Positions 1 to 8,610 of a stretch of 64,000 nucleotides of DNA are shown in pieces. The stretch covers positions 2,418,001 to 2,482,000 of the forward strand of contig NZ_CP064032.1 of assembly GCF_049532905.1 (NCBI RefSeq). The letters run 5' to 3'. Position 1 is the stretch's first letter; every line of letters starts with the position of its first letter. Source of the stretch: Dyella_B nitratireducens. GTDB lineage: Bacteria; Pseudomonadota; Gammaproteobacteria; Xanthomonadales; Rhodanobacteraceae. Under the pieces are notes generated by a model. It was not told the DNA's origin, made no database searches, and saw only the letters and a list, made by a program, of their open reading frames with translations. The position numbers and the translations under genes are program-made.

Positions 1-9
1 TTCCCCTCG

Positions 10-357
10 ATGGTTCCTCCAAATGGAGTATTGATCATGACGATCATGCAACGCACGGCGCGGCCACGCTCATCTGAGCCTTTTTGGCTCATCAACGAAT
101 CCCAGCTTCCGCTACCTCCTGATCAGGTTAAGCAGCACACGTCTCTCATGCGAATCGCCGGTACGTCACTGGCAATGGGCGTAATTCGCAACCTCTTGAG
201 ATGTAGCGAAGCCTCCAGCCGAGTGAAGTTAGCCAATCTTTCACCCGAGGTCTGCCCATGGACGTTCACTCCTACTCAAATAGAAGGTCTACGCGCTGCG
301 CTTTACTTCCTTCGCCGATATGGCGATGAGCTACTGGAAGCTGAGCGAAATAGATAA
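10..357 (+). CDS. hypothetical protein
   Basis: I do not recognise this 115-residue reading frame. It has no signal peptide, membrane segment or familiar motif. The middle is helical-looking and the C-terminus is charged. Other in-frame ATG codons lie at 37 and 46, so the start is uncertain, and the gene could also begin upstream of the window edge. It is followed directly by a dispersed repeat block rather than a partner gene. It could be a real small gene or a chance frame. Confidence 0.3.
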   Translation: MVPPNGVLIMTIMQRTARPRSSEPFWLINESQLPLPPDQVKQHTSLMRIAGTSLAMGVIRNLLRCSEASSRVKLANLSPEVCPWTFTPTQIEGLRAALYFLRRYGDELLEAERNR

Positions 358-365
358 AAGGCTCG

Positions 366-450
366 GCGTCCCGGCGAAAGCCGGATGTAGCGCGAAGCGC
401 GGAGAACGTCCGAATGGACGGCCCCGAAAGGGGTGAGCGAAGCGAATCAC
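366..450 (-). repeat. partial copy of long dispersed repeat (family C)
   Basis: This matches the reverse complement of the core of the blocks at 7325-7462 and 24382-24519. The shared core includes the words GCGAAGCGCGGAGAACGTCC and GGGGTGAGCGAAGCGAATCA. It is intergenic and non-coding, and one flank is missing. Confidence 0.75.
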
Positions 451-603
451 CCAGCGACTTGCAGATCGTCAAAGACACTGGGCCCCGGCGTTCGCCAGGG
501 CGACGAATCGCTAGCGTTGAATCGGCGGGCAAACATAGAAGTTTTGGTTGAGTTGCAGATGCCTGTCTAGAGTGCGGCGAATTTTCCCCGGACAGCAATG
601 GAC

Positions 604-670
604 ACGAAGGCCGGAATCCATGGTGAATGCGAAGCATGGATTCCGGCCTTCGCCGGAATGACGGTGAGGT
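604..670. repeat. short GGCCGGAATCCATG palindrome (family C, short form)
   Basis: An inverted repeat with arms GAAGGCCGGAATCCATG and CATGGATTCCGGCCTTC, followed by GCCGGAATGACGGTGAGG. The same element recurs at about 13687, 18933, 55725 and 63937. Confidence 0.7.
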
Positions 671-909
671 CATTTAATAAGCCTTGGTTAGCTTGCTGAT
701 TCTGTTCAGATCATCAAGCAGAAACGTGGGGATAACTCAGGAGCGGAGGTAGTTAAAAAACAAAAAAACGCGACTTGGCCACCTCCGTCCCAGCTTCCGG
801 CAGACATAGCGATAAAACACCCCTGTCGTGGCACGGAAGGAATGTCGATTTTCCACAACCTGCCACGCGTGTAAAAATAGAAAAGATAAATATCGGCTAT
901 CCATCGCAT

Positions 910-1659
910 ATGAAAGAACTGTCGGATGAAATCGCAGCAAAAATCATCAATGCCGTACTTGAGGAGCGATGCGCATCCGAAGAAGGCATGCGTCGATACC
1001 GGCCACTGCTTGAGGAACGAGCGCACAGGATCGTCGCACGCCTCGTCGTTGGCCCCAGTGAAGATATCGGATCCAACAATGATCTTCCCAACCAGATCCA
1101 TACCCTGCTTAACGTTGCCGACACCATCGTCAAGGATGAACTGGGCAGCAATCGTTATCCCAAGCCGGCATGTCCGGACAATGGCGGATGCGCCATGTGT
1201 TGTACACATATGCGCATAGTTCTTAGCGTGCAGGAAGCTGCCGTTATTGCGGGGGAACTGCTCGGACTCACGAAGCCTGAAAGGGCGAAGATCGCCCACC
1301 GACTTCCTCCACTTGGAAAATCTGGACCTGGCTCGCGGTGTGGTCTGTTGAACGAACAGGGCCTGTGCACCCTCTACGCAGCGCGCCCCATCAACTGCCG
1401 CACGTATCGCTCATGCTCGATAACTGCATGCGAAGACCGTGTCCGACTGGGCCGGAATGCCGGCGAGGAAGTGGTGTTCACCTACCCATTCGACGATCTG
1501 GTCCGTAAATCGTTCCATCACCGGGGGCAGCCGGGTACAACGCCACACTTTCTTGAAATGAACACATTTCTAGCAAGCGTTCTGCATGACGATACAAGGC
1601 TTGCAGCGTGGGCATCTGGTCAGATTCCCGTAGAAGACGACGCTATGTCCATGACCTAG
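910..1659 (+). CDS. YkgJ-family cysteine-cluster protein
   Basis: The 249-residue product carries the cysteine cluster typical of the YkgJ family (zinc/iron-chelating proteins, PF03692). A first group around CPDNGGCAMCC is followed by CGLLNEQGLC, then by CRTYRSCSITAC. Such clusters are thought to bind Fe-S or zinc. The biochemical role of most members is unknown. The N-terminal third is helical and specific to this protein. I chose the ATG at 910 over a TTG at 775 because the upstream extension reads as low-complexity non-coding sequence. The gene stands alone. The family call is firm, the function is not. Confidence 0.8.
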   Translation: MKELSDEIAAKIINAVLEERCASEEGMRRYRPLLEERAHRIVARLVVGPSEDIGSNNDLPNQIHTLLNVADTIVKDELGSNRYPKPACPDNGGCAMCCTHMRIVLSVQEAAVIAGELLGLTKPERAKIAHRLPPLGKSGPGSRCGLLNEQGLCTLYAARPINCRTYRSCSITACEDRVRLGRNAGEEVVFTYPFDDLVRKSFHHRGQPGTTPHFLEMNTFLASVLHDDTRLAAWASGQIPVEDDAMSMT

Positions 1660-1736
1660 GAAAGAGCGCGTAACATTCGCTTTCCTTCAACGCTCACTCA
1701 TCAAGCATCGTTGCTCAGTTGGAACCCCAAACTTGT

Positions 1737-1898
1737 TTAACCAACTTGCGACTCTTGAGAAGCATTCAGAGCCATCTGATTGTCAAACACAGCTTTTGGA
1801 ATAAGAATCTCCGTATACAACTTATGAAGAACGTCGAGCGCACTAATCTTTGCAAGATGCGTTATGGTAGTTGTATCGCTCACGACAATCCTGTTCAT
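1737..1898 (-). pseudogene. truncated DUF3368/PIN-like toxin
   Basis: Translation of the reverse strand from an ATG at 1898 gives 53 residues beginning MNRIVVSDTTTITHLAKI, continuing with LDVLHKLYTEILIPKAV, and stopping at TAA (1737-1739). This is the N-terminal quarter to third of a DUF3368 protein, a PIN-domain ribonuclease-like toxin family normally about 150-160 residues long. It includes the first acidic residue, in VSDTT. A GAGGAG ribosome site lies upstream, and the start is 11 bases after the antitoxin stop, so the operon arrangement is preserved. The rest of the domain, with the remaining metal-binding acidic residues, is missing, so the toxin should be dead. Confidence 0.7.
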
Positions 1899-1909
1899 GG
1901 CATTGCTCC

Positions 1910-2143
1910 TCAAAGATCATTGTTTTTGATGTCATCCACAAGGTCGTCAACGTCATAATTGACCGTTTCGCCTCGCTCAGACAGCAAAGCATGAAACTCA
2001 AACTCCGTCTTCCCAATCAACTTACCCGCCATCGAACCATGAATGCCCTTGTATTTGTACAGGGCTATGGCGAGAAGCTCTAACGCCTCCTTCTCATCGA
2101 CCCCAATCTTCTTCATCAACGAATCGTCTAAATCGAGGTTCAT
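1910..2143 (-). CDS. UPF0175-family antitoxin
   Basis: The 77-residue product contains the helical core of the UPF0175 family, with the segments EALELLAIALYKYKGI and GKLIGKTEFEFHALLSERG. UPF0175 proteins are small, ribbon-helix-helix-like antitoxins that usually precede a DUF3368 PIN toxin. Here a truncated DUF3368 reading frame follows 11 bases downstream. The start at 2143 is supported by a perfect AGGAGG six bases upstream. A longer frame to 2209 lacks such a site. Its base composition is more AT-rich than the surrounding genes, suggesting horizontal acquisition. The antitoxin looks intact although its toxin is not. Confidence 0.75.
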   Translation of the reverse strand: MNLDLDDSLMKKIGVDEKEALELLAIALYKYKGIHGSMAGKLIGKTEFEFHALLSERGETVNYDVDDLVDDIKNNDL

Positions 2144-2286
2144 CGTTCCTCCTATGTTTACTTGAATGCCGGTCAAAGAAATGACGACCTCATTCGCCCC
2201 CTCAATCATCCTTATCTGACGACATCGGCGCTGGTCAACAATCCAGTCCGAAGGTACATCATTCGACGCTTAAGCGAATCAGAAAC

Positions 2287-2333
2287 AACCAGGGCGCTGG
2301 CAGTCTAAAACTTTGACCACCAGCGCCCTGGTT
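2287..2333. terminator. strong hairpin, probable bidirectional terminator
   Basis: A 14-bp perfect inverted repeat (AACCAGGGCGCTGG and CCAGCGCCCTGGTT) with an 18-19 base loop is followed by a short T-run on both strands. It lies downstream of the small secreted gene on the reverse strand. Read on the + strand it ends in GGTTTTCTG. Confidence 0.65.
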
Positions 2334-2411
2334 TTCTGTGCCGTGATTTTTCTTAGTACGGTTAAGAGCAGAACAACCGCTTGGCGACTCTTCTTGCCCG
2401 CACTAACAAGA

Positions 2412-2594
2412 TCAACCGAAAGGCACGCATTCCCACTTGCCGTTAACCCACACTGCATGCTCTCCCGGCGGGCACATGGGGATGGGGGGTGCAAAGGAAC
2501 GCGCGTACTGCGGCATTTGTGCACCAGGCGTACCGCTGGCGTTCACAGACAGCGCCAGGCCAAACACAGCCAAACCGACTAACAAGCTCTTCAT
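2412..2594 (-). CDS. small secreted protein
   Basis: A 60-residue product with a clear signal peptide (MKSLLVGLAVFGLALSVNA) and a short mature part. The mature part ends with two cysteines in PMCPPGEHAVWVNGKWECVP, a C-x(16)-C spacing consistent with one disulfide. The start at 2594 has a GGGAG ribosome site. The upstream extension to 2690 is unlikely. I recognise no family with certainty. Similar short ...CPPGxHxVWVNGxWxCVP tails occur in small periplasmic proteins. A terminator hairpin follows at 2287-2333, so this is probably a single-gene transcript. Confidence 0.6.
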   Translation of the reverse strand: MKSLLVGLAVFGLALSVNASGTPGAQMPQYARSFAPPIPMCPPGEHAVWVNGKWECVPFG

Positions 2595-2739
2595 AATGCT
2601 CACTCCCCACATAAAGGGCGCTGCTTGATGAAGGTGCATCGACGACCAGAGGAGCGCCCGCGGCTCTGGCCTCAACAACGCGACAACCAAGAGCCTGGAC
2701 GGAGATGGTTAAATCTCTCAGTCCCAGCCCCCGTAACAC

Positions 2740-4842
2740 TCAAACTGCCTCCGTATCCTTATCCTTCCGCGGCCCCGCCTTGCGAAGCAGCTTCTGCAAT
2801 GCTTCGCTGGTCTCGTCCGTCGATGCTTCCGGACAGATAAAGGGATACTCGCGATTGTCGATGATCGGCTCGATGCCGAAGAAATCATTGAGTACCGATT
2901 CCGACGTACAGTACGCGCCTTCCACCCAAGCCTGATCGTTCGAATACGCCTCGCCGACGATGAAAATATTGGCGTCAGCGCCGTCGATAAGCTGTGAGGG
3001 TTTCCGTATCTTGCGCTGAACGTCGCCAACGTCGAAATGCGGTGCCCATTCGTGATAGCCCGCATTGAATGGGGGTAGCGACCAATCCATGTAGGCCGCC
3101 TGCAGCGGCTCGGGTACGGCGGTGTAATCGGAGTTGGGGCCGAAGTGAAGTTCCGCCAGCATTTTGCGCAGCATCTTCACCATGCGCGCAGGCACTTTGC
3201 GCGGGCCGTCCAGGGGCTGGGTGTCCTGCGAAATCGGTATCTCGCGCTGATGCTTGGGGCCTAGTTCCAGTTCTTGCCAGAACGCGGTGTTGTCCTCGTC
3301 GTCATAGCTGGCCAGGATGCCGTAAATGGGTTTCTTCTTTGTCTCGATCGCGTTGTTGCCGAAGTACACCACCATGCGGATGGGTGAGTTGCTCACGCTT
3401 GGACCGATGGTGTCGTTGCGCGAGACAGCTGTCAGCTGTTTGGTCTGCGCGACGGTGAGCGCCTGTTCGGTGATGTTCTCGATCGCTGCCACCATGTCCG
3501 CCACGGAGGTGTAAGGCACGTCGATCAATGTCTGCATCGCTTTTAGCACAGCAGCGGGAAACTTCAGTGTGCGAAGCTTGGCGATCGTGTCAGGGGTGAT
3601 CGTGTAGCCGGTGATCTGAGCGGGATAAGGTGCCGGACTCTCGGCGTCGGGCGCCCACCACGGCTGGTCGAAGAACATCCCCACCTTGTACGACGGCTGC
3701 ATGATCGTCGATTCCAGGTAGAGGTTCACCTTCTCATGATTCAGCACATCCACTTCGCCGTCCTCCGGCTTGCGGAAGCGCGTGGCTTGCGCCACCAGGT
3801 CGATCGCTGCGCGTGGCATCGCCATCCAGGCCGCTTCGGCCTCGCTAGAGCCAGCGGCCATGTTGGGATTGTCACGGTGGGCGTAGGTAAACGCAGCCTT
3901 TCCAGCTTTCCAAAGTATGGAATGCAGGCGCGTATCGGGGTGATAGCGGAACTCGATGCCCTTGGCCTTCGCAAGCTTTACGGTCTCGTCGAACAATGCA
4001 TTGAACATGCCCGAGTAGCCGATCGACAGCGTGCGGTACTGGCTGCCGGGCGTAAACTCGTTGTTGATGTTGAACGAAACACCGGCATGCGTGTTGATCA
4101 CGTTGGAGCTGTAGCCGTTGCCGTCGGCGGCATAATCGAAACCTTCCGCACCCAGCTGATCGTAGAGCAGGTTCCAGTAGCCGATGTCTTTGAGGTAGTC
4201 GCCTTGCTGGAAAACGCTAGCTTCCGGCAGCTGCGCGGTAATTCTTCCGTGCTGGTAGAACCGGCACCAGTCGCGGCGCGTGAATTCCGCCCATGGCTTG
4301 GTCGTCGCCAGATCCTGCACCGTGGTGAAACCCTGGTCGGGCGTGGTGGAAGCACCGAAGTTGTTCACCGTGTACGGCGCAGGCGTGTTCGATCCGATGT
4401 TGTTGAGATAGAAGTTCCGCGAGCGCAGGTAGAACAGCTGGTTGTTGGTGACGTTGAACGGCACCGAATACTTTTCCAGGTCAAGCTTTGCTATCACCGC
4501 AGAAACCACGCGGTGGCCGGGAGCCAGGCCGTTGTTCGGGTCGGGAAATTCCTGGGTTGGCACACTGCTCCAGTAGGAATAGCGCATGCCGCCGAGTTCG
4601 ACGTAGGAGTCGGTCTTATCGTTGTTGTAGTGCCATGTGCATATGCGCGCGCCAGCCGCGCGAGTGCCCGGATGACGCTTGGAAAAATCGTAGCGCCCCC
4701 AGTCGTACAGCTCCAAGACGTCGCCTTTCTTCAGTTGTTTCGAGGCGAACTTGGTTTTCTTGCATTCGCCGCTCAACAGTCGCCAGGCAGTGTAGAGGCC
4801 GGCGGCGCCGGCGCCGAAGATCGAATAGGTTTTTTGCGTCAT
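2740..4842 (-). CDS. FAD-dependent amine/L-amino-acid oxidase-like enzyme
   Basis: The 700-residue protein opens with an FAD-binding Rossmann motif (IFGAGAAGLYTAWRLL, about residues 8-23). It has the GGMR motif of the L-amino-acid oxidase/monoamine oxidase superfamily in ELGGMRYSYW near residue 87. Near the C-terminus the usual second FAD contact appears as FIVGEAYSNDQAWVEGAY. It lacks a signal peptide, so it should act in the cytoplasm. The gene lies 30 bases downstream of a 2-keto-acid decarboxylase on the same strand. An obvious reading is oxidation of an amino acid or amine to a keto acid or imine, then decarboxylation to an aldehyde. The substrate cannot be read from sequence. At 700 residues it is longer than typical bacterial amine oxidases. 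Confidence 0.75.
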   Translation of the reverse strand: MTQKTYSIFGAGAAGLYTAWRLLSGECKKTKFASKQLKKGDVLELYDWGRYDFSKRHPGTRAAGARICTWHYNNDKTDSYVELGGMRYSYWSSVPTQEFPDPNNGLAPGHRVVSAVIAKLDLEKYSVPFNVTNNQLFYLRSRNFYLNNIGSNTPAPYTVNNFGASTTPDQGFTTVQDLATTKPWAEFTRRDWCRFYQHGRITAQLPEASVFQQGDYLKDIGYWNLLYDQLGAEGFDYAADGNGYSSNVINTHAGVSFNINNEFTPGSQYRTLSIGYSGMFNALFDETVKLAKAKGIEFRYHPDTRLHSILWKAGKAAFTYAHRDNPNMAAGSSEAEAAWMAMPRAAIDLVAQATRFRKPEDGEVDVLNHEKVNLYLESTIMQPSYKVGMFFDQPWWAPDAESPAPYPAQITGYTITPDTIAKLRTLKFPAAVLKAMQTLIDVPYTSVADMVAAIENITEQALTVAQTKQLTAVSRNDTIGPSVSNSPIRMVVYFGNNAIETKKKPIYGILASYDDEDNTAFWQELELGPKHQREIPISQDTQPLDGPRKVPARMVKMLRKMLAELHFGPNSDYTAVPEPLQAAYMDWSLPPFNAGYHEWAPHFDVGDVQRKIRKPSQLIDGADANIFIVGEAYSNDQAWVEGAYCTSESVLNDFFGIEPIIDNREYPFICPEASTDETSEALQKLLRKAGPRKDKDTEAV

Positions 4843-4872
4843 GATTGAGCCCTCGGAATGGGATGGGGCGTT

Positions 4873-6636
4873 TCATTCGCTGCCGAGTCGATACATCTGG
4901 CCGGGCAGATCCTTTTGCGGGATGACCACTTCAACCAGCACGGGTTTGTGCTTGATCCCCGCGATGCGGGGCAATGCGGCTTTCAGCTCGTCCACCGTTT
5001 CCACTCGAATGCCTTCCGCCCCGAAAGCTTTCGCCAGTGCGAGGTAATCCCAGTCGGGCAGGATGTCGAAGGTATCGAAGCGATGTTTCGGGCCAGGTTT
5101 GAACGCATCCATGTTCACGTACACCTGCTCGATGGCGTAGACCTTGTTACTCATTACGAAGATGACCGCGTTGAGCTTATGGCGGGCCAGCGTGGACAGC
5201 GATTGGCAGACCATCATGAAACCGCCATCGCCGGCTACCGTCCAGGCGCGTTTGCCACTGCCCAGTTGCGCACCGGATGCGGCACCGGTCTCGAAGCCGA
5301 TGCATTGCCAAGCTGCCGACGAAATGAAGCTGCCCTGCGATAGGCCGTAGCAGTTCGTGGCGACATACATCGCGGAACTGACGCCATAGGTCATCACGAT
5401 GTCTTTCAGCAGGTTGTTGTCCTGCAGGAACTTCATCGTGTGCTCGAAGAAACGGTTGTAGGTAATGATTTGCGGCCTGTCTTTGTAAACCGGATCGGAA
5501 TTGCCGGCCCAAGGCTGCGGATATTTCGGTTGTGGCGGTGCCTTGACCTTGATCGGATAGGCCTTGTCCGCCTTGAACTTCGCCAGCAGGGCTTCCATGA
5601 AATCCTGCATGGTGACGGCGCCGTATTTGAAATACCCGGCACGGACACCTGACGTATCGGCCAACACCATGTCGGCGTACTTGCTTTCGATGAAGGCAAG
5701 ATAGTCGTCGGTAATGATGGTGCCCAGAGTCAATACGCAGTCGGAGGCATGGACCACGTCCTGCACGGATTCGATCGACGCAGCATCGGAGTAAGTACCG
5801 ATGAACTTGTCGCCCTTCTCGTCCAGCACCGTCTTGCCGAGTGTCGTAGTGGTGTAGAGAAAGCCGCTGGCATCGATGATCTGCTTGAGCAAATCAGACA
5901 GACCAAAGCGCAGAATCTCCACACCGGCAAAGATCAATGGCTGCTTCGCCGCAGCGATCTGCGTCCAGGCCTGATCCACCGCGTTGCGAAGCGCCAGCTC
6001 CGGGCTCCGGGTAACACGCGGCTTGAGCGGTGTCTTCGGCGGACGTGGACAAGGCTGCCCCCAGACTTCCTTGTAGCAGGCGATATACACCGGGCGCTTA
6101 TCCGTGATCGCATCGACCAGCAATTCATCGATCTGCTCGGCGGCGCCTACGTTGGTACTAAGCGTGATCGCCCTGACCGTCACGTTTTCATAGATCTTCC
6201 GGTCCGCATCAAGGTCGCCGGTGGAATGGTGGAACAGCACGTCATACATATCCGTGATATCGCGCATGTCGGCACCCGGCGTGGCGCTGATCACCACAAT
6301 CGGGCTGCGCTCGACCCACGCGCCGGCAATGGCATTGAGCGCGCTGTAAGTACTTACGCCGAACTGCAGCGAGACCGCTGCAAGGCCACGGGTGCGCGCG
6401 TAAGCATCGGCGGCGTAAGCGGCATCCAATTCGTTGATCGCGCCGATCGTTTTGATGCCGTCGAAATGCTCCAGCGCCTGGGTGAAGTGCTTCACGTAAT
6501 CGCCAGGGATCTGGAATACATCGGTGACATTCAGCTGTTTGAGCCGAGTCAGCAGGTAGTCGGCAACGGTGAACTCGGTAGCCGCTGGCGATCCTGAATC
6601 GATGAGTGATTTCTTCGAGATGCTGCTGCGTGTCAT
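4873..6636 (-). CDS. thiamine-diphosphate 2-keto-acid decarboxylase
   Basis: The 587-residue enzyme has the three-domain layout of pyruvate/indolepyruvate decarboxylases. The cofactor-activating glutamate is E69 in INELDAAYAADAYAR. The double histidine that marks decarboxylases, as opposed to acetolactate synthases, is H136-H137 in LFHHSTG. The Mg-ThDP motif starts at G469 (GDGG) and ends at N497, followed by the active-site glutamate in YAIEQ (E503). It therefore looks catalytically complete. It is the first gene of a unit with the flavin oxidase 30 bases downstream, which suggests it consumes the keto acid that enzyme makes. Indolepyruvate, phenylpyruvate or branched-chain keto acids are all possible. 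Confidence 0.85.
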   Translation of the reverse strand: MTRSSISKKSLIDSGSPAATEFTVADYLLTRLKQLNVTDVFQIPGDYVKHFTQALEHFDGIKTIGAINELDAAYAADAYARTRGLAAVSLQFGVSTYSALNAIAGAWVERSPIVVISATPGADMRDITDMYDVLFHHSTGDLDADRKIYENVTVRAITLSTNVGAAEQIDELLVDAITDKRPVYIACYKEVWGQPCPRPPKTPLKPRVTRSPELALRNAVDQAWTQIAAAKQPLIFAGVEILRFGLSDLLKQIIDASGFLYTTTTLGKTVLDEKGDKFIGTYSDAASIESVQDVVHASDCVLTLGTIITDDYLAFIESKYADMVLADTSGVRAGYFKYGAVTMQDFMEALLAKFKADKAYPIKVKAPPQPKYPQPWAGNSDPVYKDRPQIITYNRFFEHTMKFLQDNNLLKDIVMTYGVSSAMYVATNCYGLSQGSFISSAAWQCIGFETGAASGAQLGSGKRAWTVAGDGGFMMVCQSLSTLARHKLNAVIFVMSNKVYAIEQVYVNMDAFKPGPKHRFDTFDILPDWDYLALAKAFGAEGIRVETVDELKAALPRIAGIKHKPVLVEVVIPQKDLPGQMYRLGSE

Positions 6637-7974
6637 GGCGACTCCCCTGGCCAGTCCATACCGCCTTCACCAAAATCGAGTACGTTGAAAGCCATCGCGT
6701 TCCGCCCTTCAATGAGCAGGCTTTCTTCGGAAACGATCTGCTAGCTATATCTGCCGCACTTCCGATGTAGAACCGAGCCAAACATCACGAGTGGGATGAA
6801 CACCCCAGACTTCCGCATAGATGCAAAAAGCCACGTCCAAGGCATAACTTGATCGCCGTGCGGCGATCACGCATAGAACCAAGGCACGCGTGGAAAATCT
6901 CTAAGACGAAAAACGCATCTTTCTGCGCTGCATAAATCCCTGCCCCTGTTTCCTGTGAAAACCCCGATCACCCGTAACATTGCGAAAACGAGCGGGCGAA
7001 GTGTGCGATTGGAGATGTGACGATCATGTCTTTTCCAAGTTATCCCTGTGATAACGCCCAACCCCACGCTGCCACTAGGCAAATGCGCTGGCCGACTGCT
7101 TAAACGTGCGCGAATAGAAATGAATCAAACGGGGTTGGGTAATGCGCAGACGGAAGCAGTCGATGCTCAGCAATTATGAAGGTAATCGCCACAAAGCATT
7201 CGACGCGGAGACATCGTGCGCGGCCATATCGATTGAACAGCTGGGACGGAGGCTGATGTATCCCGCTTTTTTTACTCATTCCGCCTAAGGCTCAGGTTCG
7301 CGTCAATACTGTTTCAGAGCGAGTCGTCATTCCGGCGAACGCCGGAATCCATGCTTCGTGCTGGCGATGGATGATTCGCTTCGCTCACCCCTCCGGGGCC
7401 GTCCTTCGGACGTTCTCCGCGCTTCGCGCTACGTCCGGCGTTCGCCGGAATGACGGTGAGGTACTACGAAACTTTCCAGGGCAGCAGTGTGCCTTCGCCG
7501 GAATGACGTCGAGACAAGACTGACTTTTTCTCTGTGAATGGCACTTCAGAGTTCAAAAACGTGGGAATACCTCAGGGACAGGGTGGTTAAACGGTTCAAT
7601 GACCTCCATCCCGACTTCCATAATCTCGTTCGCCTCAGTAACTCAGTCCGGCAGACGGAAAAGAGAAAGGTGCACAAGCCCGGGCTTGCCACTAAACATC
7701 GGATAATTTCTAATACCGTCCACCGGCTCGTTCGGTCGCCAGGACGCCACCGCGGCGCGGCGTCAATAAGGGATACCCATGTTCAGGATGAGCAGCATGT
7801 TCAAGTGGTTGGGTGTGGCCGCAAAGGCCGCGCTGTTGGCTCATGCGCAATCGGCGCCGTCCTGCTTCAGGTTATCGGGCAACCCCCATTTCGCCAAATA
7901 GCGACGAATGACACGCTCTTCTAAGGCGTTAGGCTGGTGCGCCTCATCATCAGCCATATCAAATGGAGTTCGTT
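6637..7974. other. gene-poor 1.3-kb region
   Basis: I see no convincing gene. Short reverse frames (for example 6867-7082) and a forward frame at 7538-7924 have no recognisable domain or good ribosome site. A 40-residue forward frame at 7779-7901 starting MFRMSSMFKWLGVAAKAALL has a hydrophobic N-terminus and could be a short peptide gene, but it has no clear ribosome site. The promoter of the decarboxylase-oxidase unit should lie near 6640-6800. A long family C repeat fills 7325-7462, with a fragment near 7490. Confidence 0.5.
7325..7462 (+). repeat. long dispersed repeat (family C)
   Basis: About 138 bp begins CGTCATTCCGGCGAACGCC and ends GTTCGCCGGAATGACGGTG, so the ends are inverted repeats of each other. 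The interior contains a second symmetric block (GCTTCGCTCACCCCTCCGG ... CGCGCTTCGCGCTACGTCC). A near-identical copy is at 24382-24519 and an inverted partial one at 366-450. Confidence 0.8.
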
Positions 7975-8235
7975 ATGCATAAAGCAGTCTTGGCACTCGC
8001 TGTAGCATTCCTCTCTGTCTCTGCCATGGCATTCAGCCAGTCCACCGACAAGGCGCCAACCAGCAAGGCAACCGATCAACTGGCGTGTGGCGGTCCGATG
8101 TGCTGCGACACCGATCCTCGTTGCTGGGATGCCCCAGGTGCTTGCAAGTGCATGGAAATGAAAGTCGATGCAGACAAATTGTCTGTCATGACAGCATCGG
8201 TGATCAAGAAGAACGCCGAAGTAACGCTAAGCTGA
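7975..8235 (+). CDS. small cysteine-rich secreted protein
   Basis: From the ATG at 7975 the product has 86 residues. A signal peptide (MHKAVLALAVAFLSVSAMAFS) is followed by a mature chain with seven cysteines packed into CGGPMCCDTDPRCW and GACKCMEM. The clustering suggests disulfides or metal binding. I cannot assign a family. Another in-frame ATG is four codons upstream. A textbook Rho-independent terminator follows 22 bases after the stop codon, so this is a single-gene transcript that appears functional despite its isolated position in a gene-poor stretch. Confidence 0.6.
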   Translation: MHKAVLALAVAFLSVSAMAFSQSTDKAPTSKATDQLACGGPMCCDTDPRCWDAPGACKCMEMKVDADKLSVMTASVIKKNAEVTLS

Positions 8236-8256
8236 CGGTTGGATTATCGGCTTAGG

Positions 8257-8279
8257 AAGGGGCCTTCGGGCCCCTTTTT
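8257..8279 (+). terminator. Rho-independent terminator
   Basis: An 8-bp GC-rich stem (AAGGGGCC/GGCCCCTT) closed by a UUCG tetraloop and followed by a T-run. It ends the small Cys-rich gene. Confidence 0.9.
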
Positions 8280-8610
8280 GTTTGGCAGTCAATCAACATG
8301 GCGATCACAAATCAGTGACCACTATGAACGTGCAGCATGAAAATATCGTGCGCAACCATACTTATTAACGTAGCAATCTTCTCGTTCAACAACATCGCTT
8401 TGCTGCAGCACGCAGCATTCCACTCCATCAAGCATTGATGACGACATCTTCACTTTCGTGCAGCGAACGTGCAGAACGATTACCCATTGCTGACCAAGCG
8501 AACTGGAGTTTGCGATTCTCTTCACGGCAACCGGTCGTATATTTCGGGCCGTTGCGGGTTTTTCATTTATCTCCAAGAAACTCTTCACACAGCGATAGGG
8601 CAGCTGCGAC
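8280..8610. other. intergenic, no gene seen
   Basis: The frames covering this stretch have no recognisable domain and poor start contexts. It should contain the promoter of the 8611 gene, but I see no confident -35/-10 pair. Confidence 0.5.

Larger units (their letters stand above)
361..909. other. gene-free stretch with dispersed repeats
   Basis: No convincing gene is visible. Positions 366-450 hold an inverted, partial copy of the long repeat seen at 7325-7462 and 24382-24519. Positions 604-670 hold a short palindrome of the GAAGGCCGGAATCCATG type. A TTG-initiated extension of the next gene runs back to 775, but the ATG at 910 is the likelier start. Confidence 0.6.

Noticed and set aside
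1719..1958. 79-codon forward frame over the toxin remnant
   Set aside because: Antisense of a recognisable DUF3368 start with its own ribosome site on the reverse strand.
3736..4848. 370-codon forward frame opposite the flavin oxidase
   Set aside because: Shadow of GC-rich codons in the real reverse gene. No motif or start context.
6867..7082. 71-codon reverse frame upstream of the decarboxylase
   Set aside because: No conserved motif or ribosome site. The region looks like promoter sequence.
7538..7924. 128-codon forward frame
   Set aside because: No family, arginine/valine-rich readout of non-coding GC sequence, poor ribosome site.
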